A stretch of 64,000 nt of DNA from Lycium barbarum (lineage: Eukaryota; Streptophyta; Magnoliopsida; Solanales; Solanaceae): the NCBI RefSeq assembly GCF_019175385.1, contig NC_083337.1, positions 23,568,385-23,632,384 on the forward strand. Direction: 5' to 3'. Made by a program: the position numbers and the translations under genes. Positions 21,773 to 32,689 of the stretch are shown one piece after another; the stretch's first letter is position 1; every line of letters begins with the position of its first letter. The notes beneath the pieces were generated by a model, which did no database searches, was not told the DNA's origin, and saw only the letters and a list, made by a program, of their open reading frames with translations.

Positions 21773-22834
21773 TCCTTTCAATTAACGTCCACTAGCCTTC
21801 ATTTGCTAGAAATCAAGTAACGTTCCTTTACTCTCTCTCCCACGCTGTCTCTGTGCTGGAAGTTTTTTTCTTTCTTTTCCTATGGATTGTGTGTGTTGAA
21901 TCTGGGTTCACAAATTGTTGTTGATATGTATCTTTGCTTAATTGAACTATAATTCTCATTAAATTGGGAGGATAATTCAATTATCTAAATGTGTGAAAGA
22001 GCTTGATTAAAGTGATGCCCATAACGTGTTCTACATATTGTCTGAGAGACGATTTCATTCGCCAGTAATTTCTGAGTAACCGAGCACTATTAGGAGTTAA
22101 TTATGAGTAAGTTTTGGGTATTCAGATAGGTTCTGAACTACTTGGTCAGATCACTTGAGCCACGACTGTGATGGTGAAAGTTTAGCTTGTTTCCAGCATA
22201 TTACACACCTAAAAATTTCACATTTAATAGAAATTTTTCATGCTCAAAATGAGTTTGAAATTATGCCTAAATGGAAGAATTGTGGCAGGCGTTTTTGTGA
22301 AAGTTTGGTTTCTGTTTTCAATGCTACTTTTGACAAGTGCACTACTTGTGTGAATAAGTATATGCTTGATTGATGGGGATAATAGAAATTTGGTTTGGAA
22401 AATAATTTTTCAAGGCTGTCATCTTAGGGATAGCAGAACTGGCAGAAAATTCCATACTCAATTGGGGCTAGTCCTTTTAAATTTGAAACATTTCTTTGTT
22501 CCAAATGACTTAGTGTAAATTGTTCTAGTTTCCTGTATTGTTCTATCACATTTTAACATCACTTGCAGGTACTTTTGACATCGAAATGACCTTTTGTTAT
22601 ATGAAATGGTCCGAGGAGCAGAAACATGAACTCTTTCATTGATAAAATCTTTTCAGGGAGTCCCTCCTAACTTGAGTTTTATTTTCTTTAGTTCTGTTGA
22701 GGACAATGCAACATTTTTAGTTGGGGTGACATTTGGGAGTACACTTTATTTTCATATTTATTCTTCACTTTTGTCGTTGTCGGGCTTATGAATAAGGTAC
22801 GGATATTGTGTGCCCTTGTTGGGCGTTGTGGATT
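21435..22834 (+). other. Probable 3' non-coding part of an older LTR element (E5), segment 1
   Basis: No coding region is supported. The sequence ends GGATT exactly where a solo LTR begins and resumes with GGATT at 25492. A GAGGACAATGCAACATTTTT motif and a G-rich stretch near 22700-22735 resemble the long 3' non-coding region of Tat/Athila-type gypsy elements. The assignment depends mainly on continuity with the PPT and LTR at 29731-30924. Confidence 0.4.
21684..21772 (+). repeat. (CT)n microsatellite
   Basis: About 40 CT dinucleotides with rare interruptions (TTTCT, TATCT). The RERERE-type open frame on the minus strand here is purely this repeat. Confidence 0.95.
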
Positions 22835-23225
22835 TGTCACGACTCATTTTCACTAAGTCGTGCGGGCACCTACCTTTCCCACCACGGTGAGCGAACCCTT
22901 ATCCCAACAATCATAAAAACACAAATAAAGCGGAAGAAGATAGAAATATGTAAGTCTCGTGATAATAATATAAGAAAATGCGGAAGTAAAAGATATACAC
23001 CCCAGTATCAAATCTGGTCATATACGAGCCACTAACTAAACACTACAAGTCTGAATGATAGTAATACATCAATAGTCTCAAAAATCATGTCTTATGAATG
23101 GAAATAAAGACATAATAATGAAAGAGTCTTCGGGCAGCGAACATCCTCGTGCTCACCCTGAAAGACTCAAATCAGCAAACTCTAATCCTAGCCACGAGGA
23201 GTAGAAGTCGATCCCACCTGATACT

Positions 23226-23278
23226 CTGCATTCGTAAAAGAATGCAGCAATTGCAGGTTAGTACAAACAACAAGTACT
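23226..23278 (-). promoter_or_regulatory. Twin hairpin module in solo LTR 1
   Basis: CTGCATTC-GTAAAA-GAATGCAG (23226-23247) is a perfect 8-bp stem with a 6-nt loop. Next to it AGTAC (23260-23264) pairs with GTACT (23274-23278). The same two stems in the same order occur in all E2-family LTRs (about 9592, 17635, 20991 and 28412). Confidence 0.6.
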
Positions 23279-24854
23279 GGTAGGTATCATAGGCCGACTA
23301 AGACTAGCTAACGTATATAAAGACAATAAAGCAAGATAAACACATAACCCAACAAGTACAAGTCAACACAAATCTATAACCATAGTACAAGTCACCACCT
23401 ATGTTGTAGCATCTAAACCTAAATGTGCCATGTCTCAGTGTAATCAATCTGAATCAGTATATCACAATAGTATCACAACAGATTACCAGAAACCAAAAAG
23501 TACAATGCAATGCAATGCAATAATGTATGTATGATGAATGCAATGCATATGAAACTTTGTACAACATGTCCCGGATGAAATAACTCCATGTCTCAACGAT
23601 CATGACCCATAGGGGACCCGCGAAGTCCATGTACCACTCTCACGATCCCTACAAAGACCTCGAGCATCGGACACTCAATCATTCCCAACGAGAAATCTCG
23701 GGAAACGTACACTCATCTCCCTTTTATGCTCTCCTGCAAAGACCTCGGAGGCTATACTCTCTCACTTATCATCATCAGTACCATAGCCATGCATATATCA
23801 ATGTATCATGAAAATACAAATGTATACGATGAAATGTAATATCAACAATCCAATCTGAAACAGTACCACACATAGCACATAAGTAATAGCAATAGTAAGG
23901 CTACACAATAAGCCACAATGGAATCACCATTCTCATCTCAGAATCAATCAAGTAAAGTACCGCAATATCATAGCCAATGTCTCAACAACACAACAGGGTG
24001 GCTAGTCCCCAAATCGTACAACAAGGCCCAACCAAAGACAATATCCAACCCAACTTCATACCCGAAGGTTTACATGCATTCTTCGACAATATCATATAAA
24101 CATATGCTTCGCTAATCGAAGTCTCACCATAAGGTAAACCATAACCTACCTGGAGAGCCGAACAACAAAGTCTCCAACAATCAAACCTTAGTCTTTCCCT
24201 TCCTTTGAGCCTCGAGATAATAGAAGTCCAAACATATCTGAATCATGAAATTAGAATCAAGAAGAAAATCATTCAAACCTTACTTCTATTCAAGACCCAA
24301 ATCCCAACCTATGAAATGGGGTTTATGAACTACAAAGGTGAAATTAGGAATCTATAGGTCCCAACATGAAATTAATATTCTAGGTGATCAATTCCTATCA
24401 ATTAGAAGCTAGATTAACTCATGAAATACTCAAATTCAGATTCTAGGTGAAATCCCCAATTTCGGGTATAAACCCTAACTTTCAAATTCAAGAATTTATC
24501 ACTAATAATGGAAGATTCATGATTAACAACCTTAGATATATCAAATTCTATAATAACCCAACTAATTTGCATCAACATAAACAACTTAGAGAGTCTAAAC
24601 CATTTTTATGAACTTTCATGAAAAACCCAAATTGATTCCTCTTGATTCTAGGAATTCTAGCCTTAGATTAAGGATTAACAGAAGTAAAAGGAGGATTCTA
24701 AGACCAAGGAAGTTACCTTTGTGAAGAAATAGTCAAAACCCTCTAACAATTGCCTCCCAAGCCTCAAGATATGCATATGAAATAATGACAACAGGGTGGG
24801 GGTTTTAATCACTTCTAAGTCACAGATTCTGTCATCACCACTTCTGCAGCATCG

Positions 24855-24985
24855 GGGCCGCTACGGCGGTCCTGCTATGGCGTTTTCTCAGATCGCTATG
24901 GCTGTCTACCTAGATTCTTACTACGCCGCTTTTGCGGCCATGGCACCGCAATGGCGGTGTAGCTATAGCAGTAATGGTGTCGCCA
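24855..24985 (-). promoter_or_regulatory. CCGCT/AGCGG near-palindrome array in solo LTR 1
   Basis: Several decayed copies (GGCCGCTACGGCGGTCC, CGCCGCTTTTGCGGCC, ACCGCAATGGCGGT and others). The position corresponds to 15662-15803 of E2. Confidence 0.55.
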
Positions 24986-25491
24986 TAGGGGACACCAGAC
25001 ACTAGAATCTTAAACTCAAGTCCACAATGCAACTCAAAATTTTGACTATCACCCGAGACCATCTACTCACAAACCAGATATATAGACATACATAAAAACA
25101 TGCTACGAATGCACTCGTGGCCTCGAAATTCCCATCGGGGGTCTCGTTGACCGAATCAACCGCCAAAACCTCAAAACTAAGTTCTCAACCCAAGTCCCAA
25201 AATGCACCCGAGTGCATTGGGAACCGAACTGAATATGCATATAAGTTCTAAAAAACCATCCAGACCTCTCGAAATCGATGGATTCATGACAAAGTTCTAT
25301 TTACCCAAAAGTCAACTTTGAGTCAATCATTTTTTGCTTTTAAGTTAAATTTCTCAAAAACTTACCCAAATCAACTCTGATGACCTCGAGAAGCATTCCA
25401 AAGGTCCCCGCGGGTCAAACATGAGCTAATAAAGCTCAGAAAGAGATCAAAAGGGTCAGAAACGCAATAACGACCAAATGGGTCGTTACAG

Positions 25492-26183
25492 GATTAGTCA
25501 CTATTGTTGTTTTATTTTCATTACTTGTTTCTTTATTTTTGTTAGTTAATTTGTTTTAGTATTGATAGCCTTGGCTTTTATTTGTGTCGCGGTTCTTTTC
25601 CTGAGGATGCTAATTTTCTTTTGAACCGGGTAGATTTTTATTGATGTTGGGTGGTGCCTTTTTCCCCCTTGGCCTATGTGTGGCTTTCTTGGCACCAACA
25701 CAATTTAAACATTGGCATATAAATTCTTGGTTTTTGAAAATTAAAAAAAAATGATTGAAGTAATGATTCTTGTTTGACCTTTAGATTCAATTTTTGGCTC
25801 TTACATTCACTAATTCGTCTCTTTAGACTGTGAGTGACTTTTTCAGTTCATTTGTTTCAATTGGATCTTGGATACATATTCTACTTGGATTTTCATGTGT
25901 CATGTGTGGTGAGGTTTATTTGTGAGTTCTTTTGCATTATTTGTGGTCTAGAACTTGCCCGAAATGTGTTTCAAGGAGAAATCCTAGACTAACTTGGTTT
26001 GAAAAATGATGTTAGGCCTTTCTTGGACCGTTGTCATGACTTAAATTGCCTACCCCCTTACATATTTTCCCTAGTCAACGCCTTTTGAGCCTTTAACCTT
26101 TTGTTTGGCAACCATGTTACAAGCTTTAACCTTTTGTTTTTTATTGACCTATCTTTTGGCATCTGACCTCCCTAAGTGTTTTG
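25492..26183 (+). other. E5 segment 2 between the two solo LTRs
   Basis: T-rich non-coding sequence with no ORF, bounded by the duplicated GGATT on the left and TTTTG on the right. Before the insertions it was continuous with 22834 and 28856. Confidence 0.5.
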
Positions 26184-28855
26184 TGTAACGACCCGTTTGG
26201 TTTGGCGTTTTCGCCCATTTTAGAGCATTGATTAGCTCACATTTTACCCGAGGGGACCGTTCGCATGCTTCCGAGGTGTCTAGACCAGAGTCGGGCAACT
26301 TTTGCAAAATATGGGCTTAAAATGAAAAATGATTGACCCAAAGTTGACTTTTGGGTAAACGGACCTTTTTCAGAATTTTGCCAAATCCGAGAGGTTCGAA
26401 TGGTTATTTAGAACTTGTGTGAGTATTTTGGCTCGGTCCCCAATGCACTCAGATACATTTTGGAACTTGGGTTGGGAAATTAGAATTAAGGTATCGAGGG
26501 TTCACTCATTCAATGAGACCTCCGTTGGGAATTCTGAGGTCAAGGGCGCATTCATAGCGTGTTTTTATGTGTGTCTGTGTATGGTATGTGAGCAGATGGC
26601 CTCGGGAATTAGTCAAAAAATTGGATCAAATTGTGAAACTTGGGTGAGTTTTCTGGTGTCTGGTGTCCGTTTTGGTGGCACTAGCATCACAGCAGCGGTA
26701 ACCCTACCACTGGAGCGGTCCAAGCATTTTTGGCTTGACCGCTGGAGCGGTCAAGGGACCGCTGGAGCGGCTCCGCTAGGGCGGTCCTAGTGGCCTAAAG
26801 CTGGTGACGGGCAGTGTGTATAATTAATGAAGTGTTAAAAACCTTTAGACCCTCATTTATTTCGATTTCAAAATTAGAGCTTTTGGAGACTGTTCTTGGA
26901 GATATTTTGGGAATACTTTTGGAGGTAAATCTTGCTATCCCTCTTCTATTCCATTAATCCTTATCATCATAGATTCCCCCTTTCCTTAATAATTCCTTAG
27001 TAATGGAAGATGGAAGTGGGTTTTGATGAACATTTTCGCTAGGCTTATTAATGATGAAATTGATGGGGTTATGCTAGTTTTTGATGAATCTAAGCTTGTT
27101 AATCATATATGTTCCATTTCTAGTGTTGAGTTTCTTAATCAAAGAGTTAGGGTTTATACCCAAATTAGGGGTTTTGCTTCAAATTCAAAATTAGGTATAT
27201 CTATGAGTTAATTTAGCAGTTAGTGGTTGGGTTATGATCACCTAGTGCTTAATTTGATATTTTGCTTTCGAATTTCATGTTTTGACCTTGTGGGCCTCAT
27301 TTCCCCAAATACTAGGGTTAGACTGACCTAAATTGAATGGTAGAAATATTAGTATCATTCTTTATGATTTCTAATCTAGATTTCGATTATGTTTAGACTA
27401 CTTTGGTTCTGAGGTTCTGCGGAAAGGCAAGGCAAAGGAGTGAGTTGTTGGTGTTTGCGGTTCGGCCATCCGGGTAGGTTATGATTTACCCTTGGTGAGA
27501 CTTCGTATAGCGAAGCATATATTTAGATTATATTGTCAGAGAGAGCCTGTAAACCTTCGGGTGTGAAGTTGGGTTGGATATTGTCTTAGGTTGGGCCCTG
27601 TTCTGTGTTTGGGCCTAGCCACCCCGTACTGTTATGATTTTACTGTTCTATTGTGTTGGCTTGATGCCATGAGTTGTTGATAGATATTGAATTCTGTTTT
27701 ATCATATTGATTATGATGTTGTGGGCGTACCCATTGTTGGTACTTTTGATTCAGATATATTGTTGGCGTACCCTTTGTTGGTATTTGTGATATTGAGCAT
27801 GATTAGTGATGATGTTACATGCATTGCACGCACTCTCATTTTCATGATATACTGTTTAGATATTGATGATATTTGATGAAACACTTTGATGAGCTGGGCT
27901 CGATTTTTGCTTGAGTGACGTGAGAGGCCGATATTCGATATTAGTTTCGGAATCATTGGTTGAGTGAGTATATGGACTCCGCGGGCTCCCCAGGGTGGTG
28001 CCGGTGAGAACCCCCATGGGTAAAGATCCTAGGTTTCGTCTGTCTGTTGGGTAAAGATCTGGGACGGGTGGCACTTAGACTTCACAAGTCACCTTGGGTT
28101 GTGCTACCGAGATGTCGATATTTTCGTCTGGAGTACATGTGTACACAGCATTTGCATATCATTGCATTACATTTATACACTATTGCATTATATTGCATTA
28201 TGGCTTGATTAGGAGATGATTCGATGTTGTACTTGTGATGTTGGATTCAGATTGATGTATTGGGACTTGCTACTTGGGATTAGATGTTCTACTTAGGTGA
28301 CGATGTATACTTGGTTTCTACTATGTTGACTTATACTTGTTGGTTTATTTACTTATCTGCTTTATTATCTGGATTGTGTTAACTATGCTTAGTCGGCCGA
28401 TAATACCTCCTAGTACTGTTGTATTGTACTGACCTACACTTGCTACATTCCTTTATGAATGCAGAGTATCAGGTCAGATTTGTTTTCGTTACACATGGTT
28501 GATAGTCGCTTAAGCATTATCTTCGAGTTTCCAGGGTGAGCACAGTTGTTCGCTACCTTGAAGACTTCTCTATCATTATGTCTTATTCCTATTCAAAGAC
28601 ATAGATACTTTTATGTATTATTATCCCAGACATTTATTCCATTAGATGCTCTTGTATTATTGAGACTAGACCCTGGGGGTGATTTTATTGTTCCGCACTA
28701 TCCTTATTATATATATCTATCGTGAAACTTAAGTATCATACTTTTACGCTTGATTGATTCATTATTTATGCATTTATTTATTGTTGGGTTGAGGGTTCGG
28801 TTACCGAGGTAGGAAGATAAGTGCCCGCAAGGCTTAGGCAAAATAGGTCGTAACA
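26184..28855 (+). mobile_element. Solo LTR 2 (E2 family, plus orientation)
   Basis: 2672 bp, TGTAACGACCCG to GGTCGTAACA, flanked by perfect TTTTG duplications (26179-26183 and 28856-28860). It has a clear array and TATA-like box at 26706-26827 and the twin hairpin module at about 28412-28465. It has fewer internal minisatellite units than E2. Confidence 0.92.
26706..26827 (+). promoter_or_regulatory. Promoter segment of solo LTR 2: ACCGCT array plus TATA-like box
   Basis: ACCACTGGAGCGGT (26706), ACCGCTGGAGCGGT (about 26738), ACCGCTGGAGCGGC (26758) and TCCGCTAGGGCGGT (26772) are followed about 35 bp later by TATAATTAA (26819-26827). This is the best preserved array-TATA pair of the family here. 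Confidence 0.6.
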
Positions 28856-29730
28856 TTTTGAAAGTGCAAACATAATCTAAAAGTCTAAGTTTAGGGGTGA
28901 TTTTTGGAAAAGTTGTGATGTGGGAGTTACTTTAAAGGTGAAAAGGCGAAAAAAAAGCAGTAGAATAGAAAAGGATTTTTTTTTTTTTGGAAACTTCCTT
29001 GTTATTTTGAAAAAGAAAAAAAAAGGAAGGAATAATAAAGAGTTGTGAATAAGGGGAAGACTAGTTGGTGAAATGAAAAATGAAGAAAAGGTTTGGAAAA
29101 GTTTGAAAGGAAGTGTGTTTTGATTGTTGCAAGTTGTAGTGCTTTGGGAGGTTTTGAGTCACTCTTACCCAAATTGTGCCCTACCTTAACCAAAATCCTA
29201 CATTACAACCCTTTAAGTCCTAATTGATTTTGAACCAAGTGTGTTTACATTAGTGAAGAAATACATGAAGGGCAAGCCTATGGTACTACATGTGTGCATT
29301 TGAACATCTTTGTGAGAGAGAGTTAATTCCTTCCATTTGATATCCCGTTTGTATGTTGAATTGAATTTTCTATGTGTGGGATTCTCTCTCGAGTGTGAGG
29401 GCACATGAGAATTTGAGTTGTGAATTTGTTCTATTTTCCAATTGAGAAGAATGAACAAAAGAAAGTTATTTTATGATAATGAGGCAAATTTTGAAGCTTT
29501 AGAGTCATGACTTGATTTCTACTTTTGATTAACTTGGCGTTTGAGCACTTGAAAGAAAATTTGGGTTTTTGAGGTTTTCTTAGTGATCATATGATTTGGA
29601 TTAATTGTTACCAATCAAAGTCATGTTTTTGTACTTAAAGTGGACCTTTTTGACTTGGTATAATATTAGTGCACTATTGAGTTGAGTCCTTTGAAGGGAA
29701 TTGTAAGTTTTGATTTGCTTGAGGAGAAGC
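28856..29730 (+). other. E5 segment 3, 3' non-coding region
   Basis: AT-rich, no ORF of note. It leads into a purine tract. Phrases such as the CCAAAATCCTACATTACAACC stretch near 29200 are familiar from the region before the 3' LTR in Tat/Athila-type elements, judged from memory only. Confidence 0.4.
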
Positions 29731-29750
29731 AAAAGTTTAAGTTTGGGGGT
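29731..29750 (+). other. E5 polypurine tract
   Basis: A purine-rich stretch including AGTTTGGGGGT, preceded by GAGGAGAAGC. This is the usual form next to the 3' LTR of Athila/Tat elements. Confidence 0.5.
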
Positions 29751-30924
29751 TTAATAAGTTGGTATTTATCAACTTATCTATTCTTTAATCTTAGTCTTTG
29801 CCATGTTTCATTGAGAAAGTAGTGTATTTAATGTCGTGTACTTTCATTTTACATGTTTTGTGTGATTTAGAAGTGATCGGGAAGAAACCAAGTGAAAAAC
29901 AAGTCAAAAGAGACCAAATTGAAGAAAATGAGAAAAGTAGCTAAAAGCGCAAAAAGTGTACAAATTTGTAAATCTGAAATTTAGGGCTTATTTTGTCATA
30001 TATATTTTGACTTTGGAAAATATGGTGACTACAAAAGGAAAACTTGAAGGAAAATATTATCATCTTTGGCCATTCTCCCAAGTTTAGAAGCAAGAAACTA
30101 GACTAAGGTTTGAAGATTTGGAGGCACTCAATGAGAATTTCTTTACTCATTTCTTTGACTCTTTCTTTTATTGTATATCTAAGTGTATAGCATTTTATTC
30201 CATTACTTTAATCTTGTTTATGCAAATATTCATATGTTAAAGTTTGAATTCAATCTCTTGTTTGGCTTATGTATTAAACAATTTTTATTTCTAATGAAGT
30301 GGGTTAATGTTTCTCTATTTACTCTTCAAGCTTTAATGTCATTTAGTGGTTGCAAACATTAAGTGTGTCATTTTACCTTGTCTTTGCTTGGAAAAGCATG
30401 TAAGGGTTAGTAAAAGAGTAATATCAAGGATTTGAGGCTTTAAACCTCATCTAATAACTTGAGCTAGGAATAGGATAGTTAACTTGAGGTTAAATTGATT
30501 GTGCTTAATATCACAATCTATGACTTGGAAAAGCTTAGAGTGAAATTCATTGATTTAGTTGGAAGACTTTCAATGAGATTTTAGAAATCATTATCTATTA
30601 ACATAAACTCGTTCTTAGTTGTAAAATTGTAAAATACATTAGATCGTGACTTGAGAGTAATTTCTCTTGTTTTCCTTTGCTTGTGAGGCCATTGATCACT
30701 TTACCCGCTTTCTAGTTAGTTTTATCTTTGTTAGTTTATAAACCAAAAATCAAATATTGAAAAAGTGTTTGGCTTAGGCTTAGTGTAGAAAGCGAAAATT
30801 CCTTGCTTGCTTGATTCCTAGTATATTGTTCCCGGTGGGATTCGACCTCGATTCATAGTTGGTAAATTATATAGCATACGATCGTGTACACTTTCTTTTT
30901 TAGGAGTGGATTTAGACGTTATCA
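29751..30924 (+). mobile_element. E5 3' LTR (Tat/Athila-like, about 1.17 kb)
   Basis: Starts at about TTAATAAG (expected form TGATAAG) right after the purine tract and ends GACGTTATCA. The U5 phrase GGTGGGATTCGACCTCGATT at about 30835-30855 is typical of this class. The 5' LTR is not in the window. The ends are weaker than for E1-E4, so boundaries are approximate. Confidence 0.5.
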
Positions 30925-31109
30925 GTGTCGATATTTGAAGAAGTAAATAAAAGAACACATTATTGTAATGTTATCATATTTAAAAAGCATAATTCAAATC
31001 ATATTAGTAAAATACAATTCAAGTAGTTACTGCAATTCACGTCGACAAGTTTTCATTATATTTTTTTACAAGTGTTCATAATATCGCATTTAAAAATATG
31101 AAGTTAGTT

Positions 31110-31130
31110 TCTTCTTCTTCTTCTTCTTCT
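31110..31130 (+). repeat. (TTC)n microsatellite
   Basis: Seven TTC/CTT units followed by a T run. Confidence 0.9.
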
Positions 31131-31163
31131 TTTTTAATTTTTATTTTATTTTATAAATATTCG

Positions 31164-31300
31164 TTGGAACTTTGGCGTAGTGGTTAAGGTGATTTTTACA
31201 ACCTCTATTTTTCTTTTTAACTAAGTTCAAATATTTTTATGTATACGTTATTTTTGTTTTCGCATTTGCTTTATACGTTCATTTAGTTAAAAAAAATTGG
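31164..31300 (+). mobile_element. Possible tRNA-derived SINE remnant
   Basis: TGGCGTAGTGG (31173-31183) fits the pol III A box. AAGTTCAAAT (about 31223-31233) is a weak B box about 50 nt later. No tail or target duplication could be fixed, so the ends are nominal. Confidence 0.35.
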
Positions 31301-31664
31301 ACAAAGCTGTGTTACGGTGTAATCCTTTGCTAGGTCCATTCGCCCGACGTGTTGTTAATTTTTTCTTCCGACGTGTTGTTATTGTTAATGTATAAGGGAT
31401 TTTTTTATTTTCTTTTATACAATATTACTATAGGTGTACCATAGTTTATGCTGAATGAAATCAATTGGATCATCCAGTTTGGTGATGATCCTCTAAACTC
31501 ATATTCAGGAGTCAAAACTTCAGTGTTTTTGTTAACTTCAGGTTATTTTAGACGGGTAAATTATTATTTTTTAGTTTATACATAGATGAAATGAAGTTTG
31601 AGGATGCTGATAACTGAACTTTATTTTTGCTTTAATATTTTTGCATTACCTAAGCATCCTCCTT

Positions 31665-31970
31665 TGTAATATCATTTCAAATTATCTATCTTGATTTCTA
31701 AAAATAGTTTTCTCAAATTATTTGTCGTTTTAGAAGTTCAAGAAAAAATTAATTATCTTTTACCCATATCATCCTTGATAGTAAATGTTCTTGAAAACTA
31801 CAAACATTTCAATTATGGAGAGATACATAAATAGAGTGAATATTCAACGAACAAAAGATTATACACTAAGAGACTTAGAGAGGTAAAACAGTCAAAGACC
31901 CTCCTAATTAATATTTTTTAAATAATATGTAAAACAGAAACACGATAGATAATTTGAGACGGAAGGAATA
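31665..31970 (+). mobile_element. Stowaway-like MITE (decayed)
   Basis: The right end has AATTTGAGACGGAAGGAATA, the complement of the CTCCGTCTCAAATT type of Stowaway terminal repeat. The left side carries a matching but decayed TTTCAAATTATCTATC at about 31675. A second CTCAAATTATTTGTCG at about 31713 suggests a nested or duplicated terminus. Non-coding, about 0.3 kb. Confidence 0.5.
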
Positions 31971-32428
31971 TTATTTACCATGAAACTAATGACTCGCCAA
32001 CTTTCGTTGACAATTAATATTGTCATATAAAAGCAGTCTCCAACATAGCCAAACTTTTGGTTGAATAAGCCTAAACTACTTTTAGGCATAGGACAGTAAC
32101 CTTCTAATACATTAAACAGTTTAGCCATAATTTTCCATAATGTGTACCTTTGGTCCTATTGCACTTATTTTGTATTTAATGTAAATTTGTTAAAAGAAAT
32201 AAAAGTAAGAGAAGTAAGTTTAAAATAACAAACTACAAGATAAGTTAGTGTTGTAAAGTTAGTTATGAAAATAAGTCTCTGAAATTATCAAATATTTTTA
32301 ATTACTAGGTATTTTTCAAATAAATGTTGTGATTTAAAAATGTACTAAAAGTATTTAGTTTTATTTTCCTAATTTCACAAAAGGAAGAACCCACTCTTGT
32401 TGATAAAGGCTATTGTGTACTTAATATT

Positions 32429-32540
32429 AAAAGGCAGTTCAGTGCACTAAGCTCCTGCTATGTGCGAGTCCAGGGAAGGGTTGAACCACATGGGTCTATT
32501 ATACGCAACCTTACCTTGCATTTCTGCAAGAATCTGTTAT
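32429..32540 (-). mobile_element. Au-like SINE, 5'-truncated, with 18-bp target duplication
   Basis: The direct repeat tattgtgtacttaatatt is perfect at 32411-32428 and 32541-32558. The insert, read on the minus strand, matches the body of the Au SINE as I remember it (GCAGAAATGCAAGGTAAGG, later CTTAGTGCACTGAACTGCC) and ends in a short T run. The tRNA-like head with A and B boxes is missing. Confidence 0.75.
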
Positions 32541-32689
32541 TATTGTGTACTTAATATTGTAAAGATTAAATGATGTGTTTAAGAAATGATATGTTTACTT
32601 GAATTAATTTATAAATGATCCAACTACAAATACAATTTTAAAACCAACGTCATGTGAATATAGTCTGAAATTTTATGATTTGTGCTCTT

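Larger units (their letters stand above)
22835..25491 (-). mobile_element. Solo LTR 1 (E2 family, minus orientation)
   Basis: Read on the minus strand it starts TGTAACGACCC and ends GAGTCGTGACA, 2657 bp. It is flanked by perfect 5-bp direct repeats GGATT (22830-22834 and 25492-25496). No internal sequence or partner LTR is present, so it arose by LTR-LTR recombination of a full insertion. It carries the family's CCGCT array and hairpin module. Confidence 0.92.
30925..32410 (+). other. AT-rich spacer with small dispersed elements
   Basis: No gene is supported. It contains a CTT microsatellite, a possible SINE and a MITE-like element, listed separately. I recognise nothing in the remainder. 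Confidence 0.5.

Noticed and set aside
21593..21781. Frames encoding Arg-Glu or Leu-Ser repeats
   Set aside because: Direct translation of the CT microsatellite.
22155..22373. 72-codon frame in E5 segment 1
   Set aside because: No homology is apparent, composition is like the surrounding non-coding sequence, and there is no supporting start or splice context.
31173..31233. Genuine tRNA gene
   Set aside because: The A-box match is good but the B box is poor and no cloverleaf can be drawn. A SINE remnant fits better.
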